A stretch of 64,000 nt of DNA, taken from NCBI RefSeq assembly GCF_000373905.1, contig NZ_KB892705.1:3205184-3269183 (forward strand), written 5' to 3'. Below are positions 34,367 to 44,645 of this stretch, in pieces (position 1 is the first letter of the stretch; every line of letters begins with the position of its first letter). Position numbers and translations under genes: made by a program. The notes under the pieces were generated by a model. The model was not told the origin of the DNA, did not search any database, and was given only the letters and a program-made list of their open reading frames with translations. This DNA is from Mycobacterium sp. 155 (GTDB lineage: Bacteria > Actinomycetota > Actinomycetes > Mycobacteriales > Mycobacteriaceae).

Positions 34367-35038
34367 TCATTTTCGGAGAAGTTGTTCTTGGTCTCCACCG
34401 ATCACCCCGGCCCGCACGAGCAATAACAAGCTGACCACCAGCACCCAGGCCGGGAACACCAGACCCAGCCACAGCGAAACGTCAGCGGCGATCAACAGTG
34501 CCGCCGCCATCGCATAGGTGCTCCAAACCAGCCAGCGCGGCATCAATCCCGTCTTGAGCCAGATAGTGGCTAGCGAGATCATGAAAACCGCACCCATCCG
34601 GACGGCATAGGTCTTGCTGAACGCAACCAGCAGCATGGTCGCGAAAGCCACCACCTCGGTGCGGGCCGACTGATCGGACACGTGTGTGCTGCTGTGCGCC
34701 AACGCCATTCCCACCGACATCGAGGCGAACACCATGGCCAGGAACAGCAGGCCGCTACCGAGGAACACCGACGCGAAGAATTTGTCCTCGTAGTGTCCGA
34801 AGCCGTCGCGCACCACACCGATGAACCACAGGAAAGCGATACCGGCGAACGGCATGAGTGCCGAGGCCAACCGGATGTGCACGCTGCCGGTGACGGTCCA
34901 TTGGGTACCGGGCGCATCGCCCTCCGGCAGCGCCGACCAGATCATCACGACGGCGGTGCCGAACAGCAGCGCGAACAACACGCCGGCCAAGGCGGCCGCG
35001 CGCGGCGTCGACAATCGGTGCAGATGCTGCTGGATCAC
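34367..35038 (-). CDS. Multi-pass membrane protein of unknown function
   Basis: 223 aa with six hydrophobic helices spread over the chain (starting around residues 15, 60, 90, 130, 155 and 190) and short loops. There are no catalytic motifs that I recognise. It lies 20 bp downstream of the thioesterase gene end on the same strand, so it may be the last gene of a purA-thioesterase transcript. It converges with the antiporter over a 46-bp gap. Confidence 0.8.
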   Translation of the reverse strand: MIQQHLHRLSTPRAAALAGVLFALLFGTAVVMIWSALPEGDAPGTQWTVTGSVHIRLASALMPFAGIAFLWFIGVVRDGFGHYEDKFFASVFLGSGLLFLAMVFASMSVGMALAHSSTHVSDQSARTEVVAFATMLLVAFSKTYAVRMGAVFMISLATIWLKTGLMPRWLVWSTYAMAAALLIAADVSLWLGLVFPAWVLVVSLLLLVRAGVIGGDQEQLLRK

Positions 35039-35057
35039 CGCGTCATACTGGCACGGC

Positions 35058-37000
<1,943 letters not shown>

Positions 37001-37056
37001 TTAAGTGGCGCAGCCGGTAGGTCACCTTATCCCAGCACACGCGAGGAGCCCACATT

Positions 37057-37647
37057 TTGCCCAACCGGACGCGCGATATACCCGATGTCGCCGTCTTCGG
37101 CCGCACCGCGCTCCCTCCACTTCGCGGCCTGCCGACCATCGAACTCGACGCCGTGGCAGCCCAGCGCCGGATCATCGTCACAGGTACGAAAGCCGAGCTA
37201 GCGGCCGTGTTGACCGCGTTACTGCGGTCCGACCGGCTGGACGTCGAGGTCGCGTACACCACCGGTTACTGGTCGGCGCGACGCGCACTGCGCGCCCCGG
37301 CACGGCGGGTACCGCTGATCCGCGATGAGACCGGCTCGGTGATCGTGGCGGCGGCCCAATGGTGCGGCATCGACGGCCACGCGCTGCACGGCGAGGCCGT
37401 GGTGGACGATCATCTGCTGTTCGACGGCGAGGTCCCGGGGGTGCGCGTGGAACCTACCCTGACCATGCCGGGACTGCGCGCGGCCGTGCTCACCGAACGC
37501 GGGCGTCCGCAGACCTGGGTGACCGGGCGGGCCGCGCAGCTGGGCACCATGGGCGCGCAACTCACCCGCGACGGCGTGGTGGCGCCGCGCAAGGTCCGGC
37601 GTTCCACGTTCTACCGGCATACCGAGGGCTGGCTGAAGGTCGGCTGA
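37057..37647 (+). CDS. Conserved hypothetical protein (Rv0358-like)
   Basis: 196 aa. The start is TTG 37057, preceded by GAGGAG at about 9 nt; no ATG or GTG fits better. It contains an apparent Rossmann-like N-terminal half (IIVTGTKAELAAVLTALLRSDRLDVEVAY) and a basic C-terminus ending HTEGWLKVG. The last part (VLTERGRPQTWVTGRAAQLGTMGAQLTRDGV) looks like a diacylglycerol-kinase/NAD-kinase-related fragment, but the catalytic GGDGT is absent. It is 28 bp upstream of the site-2 protease gene, as in M. tuberculosis. Confidence 0.8.
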   Translation: MPNRTRDIPDVAVFGRTALPPLRGLPTIELDAVAAQRRIIVTGTKAELAAVLTALLRSDRLDVEVAYTTGYWSARRALRAPARRVPLIRDETGSVIVAAAQWCGIDGHALHGEAVVDDHLLFDGEVPGVRVEPTLTMPGLRAAVLTERGRPQTWVTGRAAQLGTMGAQLTRDGVVAPRKVRRSTFYRHTEGWLKVG

Positions 37648-37675
37648 CCGGCACAGCAACCGGTAGCGTCGAATC

Positions 37676-38455
37676 GTGAACATCCGTCCGCTGCATCAGT
37701 CGGTGCGACCGAGCCCGGTTTTCCTGGCCGTCGTGGCCATCACCGTGGCAGGCGGGGTGATCGCCTGGCTCGCCGGCGACATCGTGCGGCCACTGTCTTA
37801 CGCGGGCGTGTTCGTGCTGGTGGTGGCCGGCTGGCTGGTGTCGCTGTGCCTGCATGAATTCGGGCACGCCTTCACCGCGTGGCGGTTCGGCGACCACGAC
37901 GTCGCGGTGCGCGGCTACCTGACCCTCAATCCGCTCAAGTATTCGCATCCCATGCTTTCGCTGGGGCTGCCGGTGCTGTTCATCGCGCTCGGCGGGATCG
38001 GGTTTCCCGGCGGGGCGGTCTACGTGCGGACGTCGTGGATGACGGCCCGCCAACGAACCTTGGTCAGCCTGGCCGGCCCGGCGGCCAACCTGGCGCTCGC
38101 GGTGCTGCTGCTCGGAGCCACCCGGTTGTTCTACGCCCCTGCCCACGGCGTGTTCTGGTCCGGGCTGGCGTTCCTGGGTTTTCTGCAGGTCACCGCACTC
38201 GTGCTGAATCTGCTGCCGATCCCGGGGCTCGACGGCTACAACGCCCTGGAACCCCACCTGAGCCCAGACACGCAACGCGCGCTGGAACCGGCCAAGCAGT
38301 GGAGTTTCTTCATCCTGCTGATCCTGCTCATCACACCGACGCTCAACCGGTGGTTCTTCGGCCTCGTCTTCTGGGCCTGCGAATTGTCCGGGGTGCCGAG
38401 ATCCCTGATGCAGATCGGCGGGCAGCTAACCCGGTTCTGGTCGGCCTGGATGTAA
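37676..38455 (+). CDS. Site-2-protease-family intramembrane metalloprotease (Rv0359-like)
   Basis: 259 aa from GTG 37676, six hydrophobic helices. The zinc motif HEFGH is in the second or third helix (CLHEFGHAFTAWRFG, about residue 60), and the third ligand Asp lies in LNLLPIPGLDGYN (about residue 184). There is no PDZ domain, so it belongs to the compact group near SpoIVFB/YwhC rather than RseP/Rip1. The natural substrate is unknown. It probably shares a transcript with the upstream gene. Confidence 0.9.
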   Translation: MNIRPLHQSVRPSPVFLAVVAITVAGGVIAWLAGDIVRPLSYAGVFVLVVAGWLVSLCLHEFGHAFTAWRFGDHDVAVRGYLTLNPLKYSHPMLSLGLPVLFIALGGIGFPGGAVYVRTSWMTARQRTLVSLAGPAANLALAVLLLGATRLFYAPAHGVFWSGLAFLGFLQVTALVLNLLPIPGLDGYNALEPHLSPDTQRALEPAKQWSFFILLILLITPTLNRWFFGLVFWACELSGVPRSLMQIGGQLTRFWSAWM

Positions 38456-38467
38456 CGGACGACCGGC

Positions 38468-38899
38468 CTAGAGGTCTGCCAGGACACTGCGCAGCGCGAT
38501 GGTGAGATCGTCGCGGTTCTCAGAATAAAACGGGCCGATACCGTCGCCCAGCAGCATGCGCAGCCGGGCAACACCGTGGGCGCGGACCGGCCGTGGCCCC
38601 TCCAAGCGCTGTCGCACTTCGTTGATCAGGTCGACGGCCGATATGACGCTGCTGCGGTGCATCGGTATCCGGGACGCGAAGAACACCGGCTCTGCGTGCA
38701 CTTCCTTCAGCACACGGCGCAGCGTGGCCGCCAGCGCGCGACGGTGACCCTCGGAGGTCAGCCGCACGATGTGCATCGCCAGCGGACTGCCGGGTTCAAC
38801 AGACACGCCGTCGATCAATTGCTGGTCGTAGCACCAGGCAAACAGGCGGGCGGTCAGGCGGACGATCACCGACCCGCCGAAGGCGTTGGCATAAGTCAT
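38468..38899 (-). CDS. Hypothetical protein
   Basis: 143 aa from ATG 38899 (a start at 38968 would add a basic stretch without support). No domain is recognised. Visible features are an N-terminal VIVRLTARLFAWCYDQQLIDG and a C-terminal helical region (VDLINEVRQRLEG, then LTIALRSVLADL). It converges with the site-2 protease gene (12-bp gap) and is divergent from zitA, whose operator-promoter occupies the gap. Membership in the zinc response is possible only by position. Confidence 0.65.
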   Translation of the reverse strand: MTYANAFGGSVIVRLTARLFAWCYDQQLIDGVSVEPGSPLAMHIVRLTSEGHRRALAATLRRVLKEVHAEPVFFASRIPMHRSSVISAVDLINEVRQRLEGPRPVRAHGVARLRMLLGDGIGPFYSENRDDLTIALRSVLADL

Positions 38900-38987
38900 A
38901 GCGACGAGGACAACGAGCCGCTGCCACCCACAATTCCGGAAACGCGGCAAAGGTGACTGACTCGCCACCCCTCGACGGACGTGACAC

Positions 38988-39023
38988 TTGCGACATATGC
39001 GATTATGCGCATATATTGCTTTT
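38988..39023 (+). promoter_or_regulatory. zitA promoter with metal-sensor-like operator, leaderless start
   Basis: A -35-like TTGCGA (38988-38993) and a -10 TATATT (39012-39017) are separated by 18 bp. That spacer is mostly the inverted repeat CATATGCG-N6-CGCATATA (38994-39015), the AT-GC-AT pattern of ArsR/SmtB-type metal sensors. The -10 ends six bases before the ATG at 39024, so the transcript should start at the start codon. A bound repressor would sit squarely on the polymerase site. Confidence 0.65.
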
Positions 39024-39920
39024 ATGGGAGCCGGTCACGATCACAGCCACTCACCGGACACCAAGATCAGCCGAATGGCCGCCGCCGCTGCTATCTTGTC
39101 GATCTTCTTCGTCGTCGAACTCGCCACCGCACTGACCATCAACTCCATTGCGCTGCTGGCAGACGCCGGACACATGCTGACCGACCTGGTCGCCATGTTC
39201 ATGGGCCTGACGGCGGTATTGCTCGCCCGGAAGGGCAGCGCTTCGCCGGCCCGGACATACGGCTGGCACCGCGCCGAAGTGTTCACCGCCGTCGCCAACG
39301 CCGCACTACTGCTCGGCGTCGCGGGGTTCATTCTCTACGAAGCGTTCGAGCGGCTCGGTCACGCGCCCGAGGTTCCCGGCGTGCCGATGATCGTCGTCGC
39401 ACTCGTCGGCCTGGTGGCCAACGCCGTCGTGGTGTTCATGCTCCGCTCGCACTCCAAGGACAGCCTCGCCGTCAAGGGCGCCTACATGGAGGTGGTGGCT
39501 GACACGGTTGGCAGCATCGGGGTACTGATCGCCGGGATTGTCACGGTCACCACCGGGTGGCCGTACGCCGACGTGGTGGTCGCAGTGCTGGTGGCGCTGT
39601 GGGTGCTGCCCCGGGCGATCTCGCTGGCCCGCGCGGCCTTGCGCATCCTGAGCGAGTCCTCTCCCCGCCACATCGACGTCGAAGAGCTGCGTCGCGCACT
39701 GGGCGGGGTCAACGGCGTCACCGGCGTGCACGACCTGCACGTGTGGACGCTGGTACCGGGCAAGGACATGGTCACCGCGCACCTGACCAGCACCGTCGAT
39801 GCCGCAACGGTGCTCGACAAGGCGCGCGCAGTGTTGACCGCACGCGGTCTGGAACACGCCACGGTGCAGGTGGAAACACCGGACAGCGCCGGGGACTGCC
39901 CCTGCGAATCGACCTGGTGA
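39024..39920 (+). CDS. zitA: Cation diffusion facilitator, zinc exporter ZitA
   Basis: 298 aa from ATG 39024; the longer upstream frame crosses the promoter. The N-terminus is His-rich (GHDHSHS). Six TM helices carry the CDF metal site residues (HMLTD in TM2, VVADTVGS in TM5: the HxxxD/DxxxD-like pairs). The cytoplasmic C-terminal domain has VHDLHVWTL. It exports Zn2+ by proton antiport and is the homologue of the M. smegmatis zitA gene in the same neighbourhood (near fba and purA). The operator in its promoter fits induction by metal excess. Confidence 0.9.
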   Translation: MGAGHDHSHSPDTKISRMAAAAAILSIFFVVELATALTINSIALLADAGHMLTDLVAMFMGLTAVLLARKGSASPARTYGWHRAEVFTAVANAALLLGVAGFILYEAFERLGHAPEVPGVPMIVVALVGLVANAVVVFMLRSHSKDSLAVKGAYMEVVADTVGSIGVLIAGIVTVTTGWPYADVVVAVLVALWVLPRAISLARAALRILSESSPRHIDVEELRRALGGVNGVTGVHDLHVWTLVPGKDMVTAHLTSTVDAATVLDKARAVLTARGLEHATVQVETPDSAGDCPCESTW

Positions 39921-39924
39921 CGGC

Positions 39925-40341
39925 CTAGGCCAAACCGAGTTCGGCGCGGGCCGACGGATCGCAGTCGTCGAGCAAGTCCAGGCACCGCTGGAACTCGTCG
40001 GTCTCGCCGATATCGTCGGCAGCCCGCGCCAGCGCCGCGACACAGCGCAGAAACCCCTGGTTCTGCTCATGGCCGAACGGCACCGGGCCGAAACCCTTCC
40101 AGCCGTTGCGACGCAGCTGATCGAGCCCACGGTGATAACCGGTACGGGCATAGGCATAGGCGGTGACCGCCTTGTCGTCCTCGAGCGCGCCCTCGGCCAG
40201 TACGGCCCACGCGATGGACGCCGACGGATGCGCGGCTGCCACCACGGCGGGCTTCTCCCCCGCGGCGAGTTCGTCCTCGGCCTCCGGGTCGCCCGGGAGC
40301 AACACCGGTTCCGGTCCTAGCAGATCACCCATCCGCGTCAT
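39925..40341 (-). CDS. DUF3151-type conserved protein (Rv0360c-like)
   Basis: 138 aa from ATG 40341 (a GTG five codons upstream is possible). It is all-helical and TPR-like in feel: HPSASIAWAVLAEGALE, AYAYARTGYHRGLDQLRRNGWKG, GFLRCVAALARAADDIGET. The protein is conserved across mycobacteria beside fba. Function is unknown. It converges with zitA, with 4 bp between stops, and is divergent from the Rv0361-like gene. Confidence 0.85.
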   Translation of the reverse strand: MTRMGDLLGPEPVLLPGDPEAEDELAAGEKPAVVAAAHPSASIAWAVLAEGALEDDKAVTAYAYARTGYHRGLDQLRRNGWKGFGPVPFGHEQNQGFLRCVAALARAADDIGETDEFQRCLDLLDDCDPSARAELGLA

Positions 40342-40420
40342 GGCCCTATTGTGCACCGCCGTTCCGCGCGCCGACCGATAAGCTCCACCGGTAGCGACGT
40401 ACGGGAGGACCTCAGCAGGG

Positions 40421-40897
40421 ATGTCGAATCCATCGGAGCCGGACGACGTCGGTACGCCGGGGCGCGCCGACGACCAGACCGAGCAGATGAGGGTGGACCC
40501 CGAATCCGAGCCGGCCACCGAGATCATCGGCTCGGCGACCGCCATGACAGAAGCAGTACAGCAACACGAAGAACGGCGGTTCACCGCACCGTCGGGCTTC
40601 GACGGCTCGACGCAGAAGATCGACACTCCGCCGGACCCCGAGACCGAGGTGTTCGCCCCGCCGACCGCAAAAGCCGCGGCGCCCCAGATGATTCCGCCAC
40701 GCGAAGGAGCACCCCAGCCGACCTCAGCGCAGGCGCCGTCGCGGCGCAGCTGGGGCTGGGTGATCGCGGTGCTGCTGGTGATCGCCGCACTGGTGGCCAT
40801 CGCGATCCTGGGCACCGTGCTGCTCACCCATAATTCCGCGTCGGCGCAAAACGACGAGGTACACACCTCCATCGAAAACGTCGACGCCGCCGGGTAG
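40421..40897 (+). CDS. Single-pass membrane protein with acidic disordered N-terminus (Rv0361-like, short form)
   Basis: 158 aa. Residues 1-105 are low-complexity, rich in Glu, Pro and Thr, and followed by one hydrophobic helix (about 110-135) and only about 20 external residues. The M. tuberculosis counterpart is, as I recall, roughly 275 aa with an external domain, so this copy lacks that domain. The stop is genuine in this sequence and is followed at once by a GC-rich hairpin. Function is unknown. Confidence 0.78.
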   Translation: MSNPSEPDDVGTPGRADDQTEQMRVDPESEPATEIIGSATAMTEAVQQHEERRFTAPSGFDGSTQKIDTPPDPETEVFAPPTAKAAAPQMIPPREGAPQPTSAQAPSRRSWGWVIAVLLVIAALVAIAILGTVLLTHNSASAQNDEVHTSIENVDAAG

Positions 40898-40920
40898 CCG
40901 GCTCCTGCCCAATTGCCGGC
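40897..40920. terminator. GC-rich hairpin between convergent genes
   Basis: GCCGGC at 40897-40902 pairs with GCCGGC at 40915-40920 across a 12-nt loop, exactly between the convergent Rv0361-like and fba genes. It may end both transcripts. It lacks a U tract and the arms are self-palindromic, so this is only moderately supported. Confidence 0.4.
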
Positions 40921-41958
40921 TCAGCCGGCGGTCACACTGCGGCCCGCGCTGTGCAGGTCGTTACAGGCGTCGATCACGCGGTCGGTCATGGAGGCCTCGG
41001 CCTTTTTGAGGTAGTTGCGCGGGTCGTAGGCCTTCTTGTTACCGACCTCACCATCGACTTTGAGAACACCGTCGTAATTGGTGAACATGTGCGCGGCGAT
41101 CGGGCGGGTAAAGGCGTATTGCGTATCGGTGTCGACGTTCATCTTGACCACGCCGTACTTCAGCGAATCCTCGATCTCGGACTTGAGCGACCCCGAGCCA
41201 CCGTGAAAGACGAAGTCGAAAGGCTTCGAGCCGATAGGCAACCCGAGCATTTCCGCGGCCACCCGCTGCCCCTCGGCCAGTACCTCCGGCTTGAGCACCA
41301 CGTTGCCAGGCTTGTATACGCCGTGCACGTTGCCGAACGTCGCGGCCAGCAGGTACCTGCCCCGCTCACCAGCACCCAGCGCATCGATGGTCTTTTCGAA
41401 GTCCTCCGGGGTGGTGTACAGCTTGTCGTTGATCTCGGCTTCGACGCCGTCCTCCTCGCCGCCGACCACGCCGATCTCCACCTCGAGGATGATCTTGGCG
41501 GCCGCCGACAGTTTCAGCAGATCCTGCGCGATGGCCAGGTTCTCGTCGATCGGCACTGCCGAGCCGTCCCACATGTGCGACTGGAACAGCGGATTGAGCC
41601 CGGCGCCCACCCGCTCGGCCGAGATCGCCAGCAGCGGCCGCACATAGGTGTCCAGCTTGTCCTTCGGACAGTGATCGGTGTGCAACGCGACGGTGATCGG
41701 ATACCTGTCGGCGATCACGTGGGCGAATTCGGCCAGCGCAACCGCGCCGGTGACCATGTCCTTGATGCCGAGGCCTGAGGCGAACTCGGCGCCACCGGTG
41801 GAGAACTGGATGATGCCGTCACTGCCCGCGTCCGCGAAACCCTTGATGGCCGCGTTGACGCTCTCCGACCCGACACAGTTGATCGCCGGGAACGCGAACG
41901 AGTGCTCCTTGGCCCGGCTCAGCATCTCTGCGTAGACCTCGGGAGTGGCGATGGGCAT
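40921..41958 (-). CDS. fba: Class II fructose-bisphosphate aldolase
   Basis: 345 aa from ATG 41958, preceded by GGAAAGGA. The zinc ligands are seen in VALHTDHCPKD, the catalytic Asp is in the same segment, and the sugar-phosphate region in FVFHGGSGS and KMNVDTDTQYAFTRP. It cleaves fructose 1,6-bisphosphate in glycolysis and works in reverse in gluconeogenesis. The gene is divergent from the DedA-family gene. The seven-codon longer frame upstream lacks a ribosome site. Confidence 0.97.
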   Translation of the reverse strand: MPIATPEVYAEMLSRAKEHSFAFPAINCVGSESVNAAIKGFADAGSDGIIQFSTGGAEFASGLGIKDMVTGAVALAEFAHVIADRYPITVALHTDHCPKDKLDTYVRPLLAISAERVGAGLNPLFQSHMWDGSAVPIDENLAIAQDLLKLSAAAKIILEVEIGVVGGEEDGVEAEINDKLYTTPEDFEKTIDALGAGERGRYLLAATFGNVHGVYKPGNVVLKPEVLAEGQRVAAEMLGLPIGSKPFDFVFHGGSGSLKSEIEDSLKYGVVKMNVDTDTQYAFTRPIAAHMFTNYDGVLKVDGEVGNKKAYDPRNYLKKAEASMTDRVIDACNDLHSAGRSVTAG

Positions 41959-42048
41959 GGCGGTCCTTTCCAGTCCCATTGCTGTTGTTTACGGCGCGGG
42001 TTCTCGCAGGTGCGGGCCGGTAGCAGGACACAGGTACCCTTGGGACTC

Positions 42049-42741
42049 GTGATCGACACCGCCATCCCAGAGGTTACGACCAATCTGGCGCTGATGCCGA
42101 GCTTTATGGATCCGGTCAACCTCATCGGATTCTTCGGCACATGGGCGCTGGTGGGCATCCTGGTCGTGGTGTTCGTCGAGTCGGGCGTGCTGTTCCCGGT
42201 CCTGCCCGGCGACTCACTGTTGTTCGTCGCGGGCATGCTCGCGGCGGGTACGGCGGCCCGCGGAACCGACGTCGACGCCAACTTCCAGCTGTGGCAGCTG
42301 CTGGTGTTCATCCCGCTGGCGGCGATCCTCGGCGGCCAGGTCGGGTACTTCATCGGGCGCACCATCGGGACGTCGATGTTCAAGCCCAACGCCCGGGTAC
42401 TCAAGCAGAAATACCTGGACGAGGCACACGCTTTCTTCGAGCAGCGTGGGCCATTCGCCATCGTGATCGCGCGTTTTGTGCCGATCGTGCGGACACTGGC
42501 CCCGATCACCGCCGGCGCGGCCAAGATGCGCTATTCGGTGTTCACGACGTTCAACGTTCTGGGTGCGGTGGTGTGGGGAATCGGCCTCGTCCTACTGGGC
42601 TACTGGTTGGGCCAGTTCCAGATCATCCAGAAGCTGCTGGAACCGATCTTCATCGTCATCGTGCTGGCCTCGGTCGCGCCGATGTTCTTCGAGTGGCTCA
42701 AGCGCCGCCGGGCGGCGCAGAACGCCACCGAGACCCCTTAA
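42049..42741 (+). CDS. DedA/SNARE-associated (VTT domain) family membrane protein
   Basis: 230 aa from GTG 42049, matching the size of Rv0364. The VTT-domain motifs are present: FVESGVLFPVLPGDSLLFVAG, GGQVGYFIGRTIG and FVPIVRTLAPITAGAAKMRY. It has about five helices plus re-entrant segments. DedA proteins are proposed lipid (undecaprenyl phosphate or phospholipid) flippases that depend on proton motive force. It converges with the GH76 gene over 28 bp. Confidence 0.92.
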   Translation: MIDTAIPEVTTNLALMPSFMDPVNLIGFFGTWALVGILVVVFVESGVLFPVLPGDSLLFVAGMLAAGTAARGTDVDANFQLWQLLVFIPLAAILGGQVGYFIGRTIGTSMFKPNARVLKQKYLDEAHAFFEQRGPFAIVIARFVPIVRTLAPITAGAAKMRYSVFTTFNVLGAVVWGIGLVLLGYWLGQFQIIQKLLEPIFIVIVLASVAPMFFEWLKRRRAAQNATETP

Positions 42742-42769
42742 GTCCAACACGTGCGCGGACAGTGAGTCC

Positions 42770-43888
42770 CTACTCGTCCGCGTTGTCCGCGGCGTCCGCC
42801 AAGGTGTACGCGGCCTCCATCAGCATCCAGCCCGACACCTGCACCGACATGTCCCGCTCGGGAATCGCGGAGGCATTGACCGCACCTTCGACGAGCTCGG
42901 CTTCCTGACCCGCAGCCGTCGGGACTTCGGCGCTGCGGTCCCAGAACGGTCCGAACAACGGCAGACCGTCGACCGTCTGGCGGTAATCCCATGCCGATTC
43001 GGCAGATTTCAGAACCACTGACCGAGCGGTGTCGCGCGCAGCTGCATCATCGGCGGTCTCCCCCGGCAGCGTCGTCGCCACGAGCGCGAGATAACGCGCC
43101 AGGATGCCGTTGAACAGCCCACCGTCCCCGCCACCGGCGCCTTTGATGACACCGTCCTCGGTCATCTCTTTGGCGACCGCCGCGACCAGCCGGCGCACGC
43201 GCTCGGCGTGCCGGGTGTCTTGGGTGCGGGCCGCGAGCTCGACTTCAAGCCCGAGCACGACGCCCTGGCAGTAGGTGTACTGGGCCCGCACCAGCGAACC
43301 GGCCTTGATCCCGTCGAACACCAGATGGGTTTCCGGGTCGATCAGGGTGTCGTCAATCCAGTCCGCCATCTGTTGGGCCCGGCGCAACCGATCGTCGTAG
43401 CGGGCCAGGAAGATGCCGGCCGGGCCGTTGGCCGGGGCATTGAAGAACTGGTCCTGCTTGCGCCACGGGATCCCGCCGCCGTCCTCAGGCACCCACGCAT
43501 TGACGAACTGCTCACATAGCTTCTTGAGCGCACCGGGTTGCTCGACCCCGGCCAGCCGTCCCGCTCGTTCCAAAGCCAGTGCCAGCCAAGCCATGTCGTC
43601 GTAGTAGTCGTTGGTCCACCCGGTGTTGCGCAGACGGTGCGACCGGATCTGCCGCTCGATCCTGACCTTGCGATCCGGCTGCGGATCGCGCACCTGAGCA
43701 TCGACCAGGCAGTCCAGCAGATGGGCCTGCCACCAGTAATGCCAGATACCGAAATTCCGGTACTTCGGCGTCGACGGCCAGGCCACCACACCGAGTTGAG
43801 TCCCCGGCAGATACCACAGTTTGCTCAGATGCCGTTGGATGATCGCAGCTTCGGCGCTGCCCGCGCGGTTGGCCCATAGCTGATCCAT
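42770..43888 (-). CDS. Glycoside hydrolase family 76 (alpha-1,6-mannanase-like) protein
   Basis: 372 aa (alpha/alpha)6-barrel protein. The paired catalytic aspartates of GH76 are seen in NDYYDDMAWLAL (about residue 120). Other family segments are GGGIPWRKQ, followed by FNAPANGPAGIFLARY. There is no signal peptide, so if active it works on a cytoplasmic or recycled alpha-mannan such as lipomannan or lipoarabinomannan fragments. It lies 15 bp downstream of the SpoU gene, and the order is conserved near fba (Rv0365c). Confidence 0.88.
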   Translation of the reverse strand: MDQLWANRAGSAEAAIIQRHLSKLWYLPGTQLGVVAWPSTPKYRNFGIWHYWWQAHLLDCLVDAQVRDPQPDRKVRIERQIRSHRLRNTGWTNDYYDDMAWLALALERAGRLAGVEQPGALKKLCEQFVNAWVPEDGGGIPWRKQDQFFNAPANGPAGIFLARYDDRLRRAQQMADWIDDTLIDPETHLVFDGIKAGSLVRAQYTYCQGVVLGLEVELAARTQDTRHAERVRRLVAAVAKEMTEDGVIKGAGGGDGGLFNGILARYLALVATTLPGETADDAAARDTARSVVLKSAESAWDYRQTVDGLPLFGPFWDRSAEVPTAAGQEAELVEGAVNASAIPERDMSVQVSGWMLMEAAYTLADAADNADE

Positions 43889-43903
43889 GACCCAGATCCT
43901 GCC

Positions 43904-44557
43904 TTACCAGGCCGCCGACATGTCGGCGTGTCGAGTGATCCAGGCGTGCATGGCGATTCCGGCGGCGACCCCGGCATTGATGCTGCGGGTCGATCCGAAC
44001 TGCGCGATGGACACCGTCAACGCCGCGCCGCCCTGCGCCTCCGGCGTGATGCCGGGGCCCTCCTGTCCGAACACAAGCAGGCAGTTGCGCGGTAGCTCGG
44101 TCTGTTCGAGCCGGGTCGCGCCCGGCACGTTGTCCACGGCAACGACGGTCAACCCCGCCTCGGCGGCGTAGGCGAGCAACTCCGCGGTGGTGTCGTGGTG
44201 ACGCAACCGTTGATAGCGGTCGGTGACCATGGCGCCGCGCCGGTTCCACCGCCGCCGGCCGACGATGTGGACGGTGTCCACCGCGAACGCATTGGCGGTG
44301 CGCACCACCGCGCCGATGTTCGCGTCGTTGCCGAAGTTCTCGATCGCGATGTGCAGCGCATGCCTGCGGTTGTCGATGTCGGCGATGATGGCGTCGCGGG
44401 TCCAATACCGGTAGGCGTCAACAACATTGCGGGTGTCGCCGTCGCGCAGCAGTTCGGGGTCGTAGCGCGCGGCTTCATCTTCGGAGGGGGCCGGGCCCGG
44501 CCAGGGTCCGACCCCGGGTGTCTGCCCCCACTCGGTGGGGCCCAATGGCTCAGTCAT
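43904..44557 (-). CDS. SpoU/TrmH-family RNA 2'-O-methyltransferase
   Basis: 217 aa. After a variable N-terminus of about 55 residues come the three SpoU motifs: NFGNDANIGAVVRTANAFAV, LLVFGQEGPGITPE and QFGSTRSINAGVAAGIAMHAW, which build the knotted SAM site. It should methylate a ribose in tRNA or rRNA; the target is not predictable. It is preceded by an SDR gene and a short coding-like stretch that overlaps its first codons. Confidence 0.92.
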   Translation of the reverse strand: MTEPLGPTEWGQTPGVGPWPGPAPSEDEAARYDPELLRDGDTRNVVDAYRYWTRDAIIADIDNRRHALHIAIENFGNDANIGAVVRTANAFAVDTVHIVGRRRWNRRGAMVTDRYQRLRHHDTTAELLAYAAEAGLTVVAVDNVPGATRLEQTELPRNCLLVFGQEGPGITPEAQGGAALTVSIAQFGSTRSINAGVAAGIAMHAWITRHADMSAAW

Positions 44558-44645
44558 GTTTCGTCCACAGCGCGGCGTGCGTACCGATGAGAACGACGGC
44601 CGGCACCGCCGCGATCAATGCCCGCACCGTGTCCCGGGTTGTGCC
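44550..44645 (-). other. Coding-like in-frame extension after the SDR stop codon
   Basis: Directly after the SDR TGA (44648-44646) the same frame stays open for 32 codons (including GTTRDTVRALIAAVPAVVLI and GTHAALWTKHD). It has normal GC-rich third positions and one hydrophobic helix, and stops at 44550 within the first codons of the SpoU gene. A GTG at 44627 could start a 25-residue peptide. It may be a lost C-terminal membrane tail of the SDR, a small protein, or chance. Confidence 0.35.
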
